A stretch of 64,000 nucleotides of DNA. It comes from Granulosicoccus sp045110475 (GTDB taxonomy: Bacteria; Pseudomonadota; Gammaproteobacteria; Granulosicoccales; Granulosicoccaceae). A model generated the notes under the pieces. It was not told the origin of the DNA and did not search any database. It saw only the letters and a list, made by a program, of their open reading frames with translations. The stretch spans positions 8,112-72,111 of the forward strand of contig JBGCGC010000042.1 of assembly GCA_045110475.1 (NCBI GenBank), read 5' to 3'. Positions 63,114 to 64,000 of the stretch are shown here, in pieces. The translations under genes and the position numbers were made by a program. Numbering within the stretch: position 1 is the stretch's first letter; each line of letters starts with the position of its first letter.

Positions 63114-63271
63114 GGAAATCTGCCAATAGATAGATACCCTCGTGCTATCGGAGCGGTTGCTTGACGACTGAAGTCACCTGTTCGTCGGTAGTGAGGCAGC
63201 TCACATAAAGCAGAAATTCGCGTGCATATTCCATTATGCTTTGGCGACCTACCACTTTTGAGGGCAGCAAT

Positions 63272-63790
63272 ATGATTTACGCATTGGGAGATCAAACCCC
63301 CGATATTGGCGAACATTGTTACGTAGCACCTGACGCCGCCGTAATCGGTCAGGTTATCACTGGTCGTGATGTCAGCATCTGGTTCAATGTCGTATTGCGT
63401 GCAGACAACGCCCCCATCCGTATAGGCGACACCAGTAATATTCAGGACGGTTCCATCTTGCATGTGGATCCGGGAGTGCCTCTGACCATTGGTCAGCGTG
63501 TCACCATTGGGCACAAAGTCATGTTACATGGTTGTACTATTGGCGACGACAGTCTGATAGGAATGAATGCCGTGGTGTTGAACAACGCGGTCATCGGAAG
63601 AAACTGCCTGATCGGGGCAAATGCCCTTGTCACAGAAAACATGCAGATTCCTGATGGTTCGCTGGTACTCGGCTCGCCGGCAAAAGTCATTAAACCGGTC
63701 AGCGAGGCTGCGATGGCGGTTATTGCATCAGGCGTCCAAAGTTATGTTGGCAAGATTGATGTGTATCGTGATGGTCTGCGAGCATTATGA
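63272..63790 (+). CDS. Gamma-carbonic anhydrase-like hexapeptide protein
   Basis: This 172-residue left-handed beta-helix protein is of the YrdA/CaiE/PaaY type. It has hexapeptide repeats, and the zinc-binding histidines are retained: the His of ILHVDPG and both histidines of IGHKVMLHGC. ATG 63272 is preferred, with GAGGGC upstream. Some members hydrate CO2, while others have no measurable activity. It is the last gene of the window, and repeat copy C follows within 40 bp. Confidence 0.9.
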   Translation: MIYALGDQTPDIGEHCYVAPDAAVIGQVITGRDVSIWFNVVLRADNAPIRIGDTSNIQDGSILHVDPGVPLTIGQRVTIGHKVMLHGCTIGDDSLIGMNAVVLNNAVIGRNCLIGANALVTENMQIPDGSLVLGSPAKVIKPVSEAAMAVIASGVQSYVGKIDVYRDGLRAL

Positions 63791-63807
63791 AACCCGACAA
63801 CCAAACG

Positions 63808-64000
63808 CGCTCCGGTCGCGCAGGCTAGGAGCCTGCGCGACCGGAGGCGGCCCCGCAGAAATCAATCGGCTACGAGCAGCCCACTTTTGGCCAAATTTTG
63901 CGCTCATTTTCGTCACTTAGCCAGCTAAACTCCTCAAATGAGCGCAAAATTTGACTCAAAATTGGACTACTCTCGCTCGATCGCTTTCTGCCGCGCAGAC
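63808..64000. repeat. Long palindromic repeat element, copy C, cut by window end
   Basis: The long element begins at 63826 (TAGGAG) and is cut by the window end. A partial inverted end (CTCCGGTCGCGCAGGC) lies immediately before it at about 63809-63825, so two ends face each other. Inside, AAATTTTGCGCTCATTT (63893-63909) and AAATGAGCGCAAAATTT (63936-63952) are perfect inverted repeats around a TTAGCCAGCTAA centre. The right terminal repeat appears shortened (CTGCCGCGCAGAC), as in copy D. Confidence 0.83.

Noticed and set aside
63621..63920. Plus-strand frame ending in the repeat
   Set aside because: It overlaps the carbonic anhydrase gene out of frame and continues into copy C. The shared GGGPAE-type peptide in several such frames is only translated repeat.
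1..64000. CRISPR array, prophage or integron
   Set aside because: The repeats seen are dispersed or short tandem copies without regular spacers. No cas, integrase, capsid or transposase gene is present.

Overview
The window reads as chromosomal DNA of a free-living, probably marine, gammaproteobacterium. The inference rests on a gammaproteobacterial-type CsrA, SohB, a FAN1/Rad3-type helicase pair, a SelD fused to an FAD oxidoreductase, a DctB/DctD pair, a TAXI-TRAP transporter and a complete urea ABC transporter. The content would suit a relative of Granulosicoccus, but no rRNA or other taxonomic marker is present, so the genus is a guess. I see no tRNA, rRNA, CRISPR array, prophage or transposase gene. 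Genes are dense, many start codons overlap the previous stop (ATGA, GTGA, TTGA or TGATG), and base composition looks even.

Layout. 1-9.8 kb: the 3' part of sohB; a secreted fibronectin-III/GH16 glycanase; an acyl-CoA synthetase divergent from a family III CoA-transferase; and a three-gene signalling unit (membrane protein, Hpt, REC-PAS-GGDEF-EAL). 10-12 kb: a crotonase without catalytic glutamates, a hotdog thioesterase, a HAD dehalogenase and a DUF1289 protein. 12.3-23.6 kb: a nucleoside uptake and breakdown region (ribokinase, nucleoside hydrolase, BMP-type binding protein, ABC ATPase and two permeases), interrupted by a lipoprotein, a glutamine amidotransferase, a K+/H+ antiporter and a small unknown protein. 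23.6-30.1 kb: argG, the selenouridine genes mnmH and selD (fusion), a fungal-type saccharopine dehydrogenase and a flavin reductase. 30.1-36 kb: DUF3429, an exported glutathione peroxidase, FAN1 nuclease, an iron-sulfur helicase, and csrA with a long leader. 36-43.3 kb: an M16C peptidase, a pilin-like/ankyrin protein, and two envelope proteins. 43.9-47.2 kb: an orphan TRAP binding protein with an NDP-forming acyl-CoA synthetase. 47.3-52.9 kb: urtABCDE. 53-55.7 kb: a glmS remnant, an AlkB-like oxygenase, a secreted protein and an EamA exporter. 55.7-62.5 kb: a DctB/DctD-like pair divergent from a TAXI-TRAP transporter. 62.6-64 kb: a HAMP membrane protein and a gamma-carbonic anhydrase.

The most unusual structure is a repeat family present at six loci (9791, 14276, 39260, 47235, 53218, 63826). 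The long form is about 185-195 bp. It has roughly 36-bp terminal inverted repeats and is an imperfect palindrome along its whole length. The short form, 28-40 bp, is little more than two ends joined. Its outer bases are TAG...CTA, and this TAG is the stop codon of four flanking genes. One copy abuts a 43-codon remnant of the glmS 3' end. It looks like a non-autonomous (MITE- or REP-like) element that settles at gene ends. Other points of interest are a DctD-type regulator lacking the sigma-54 contact loop, a pilin-like domain fused to ankyrin repeats, and candidate CsrA sites in the csrA leader.
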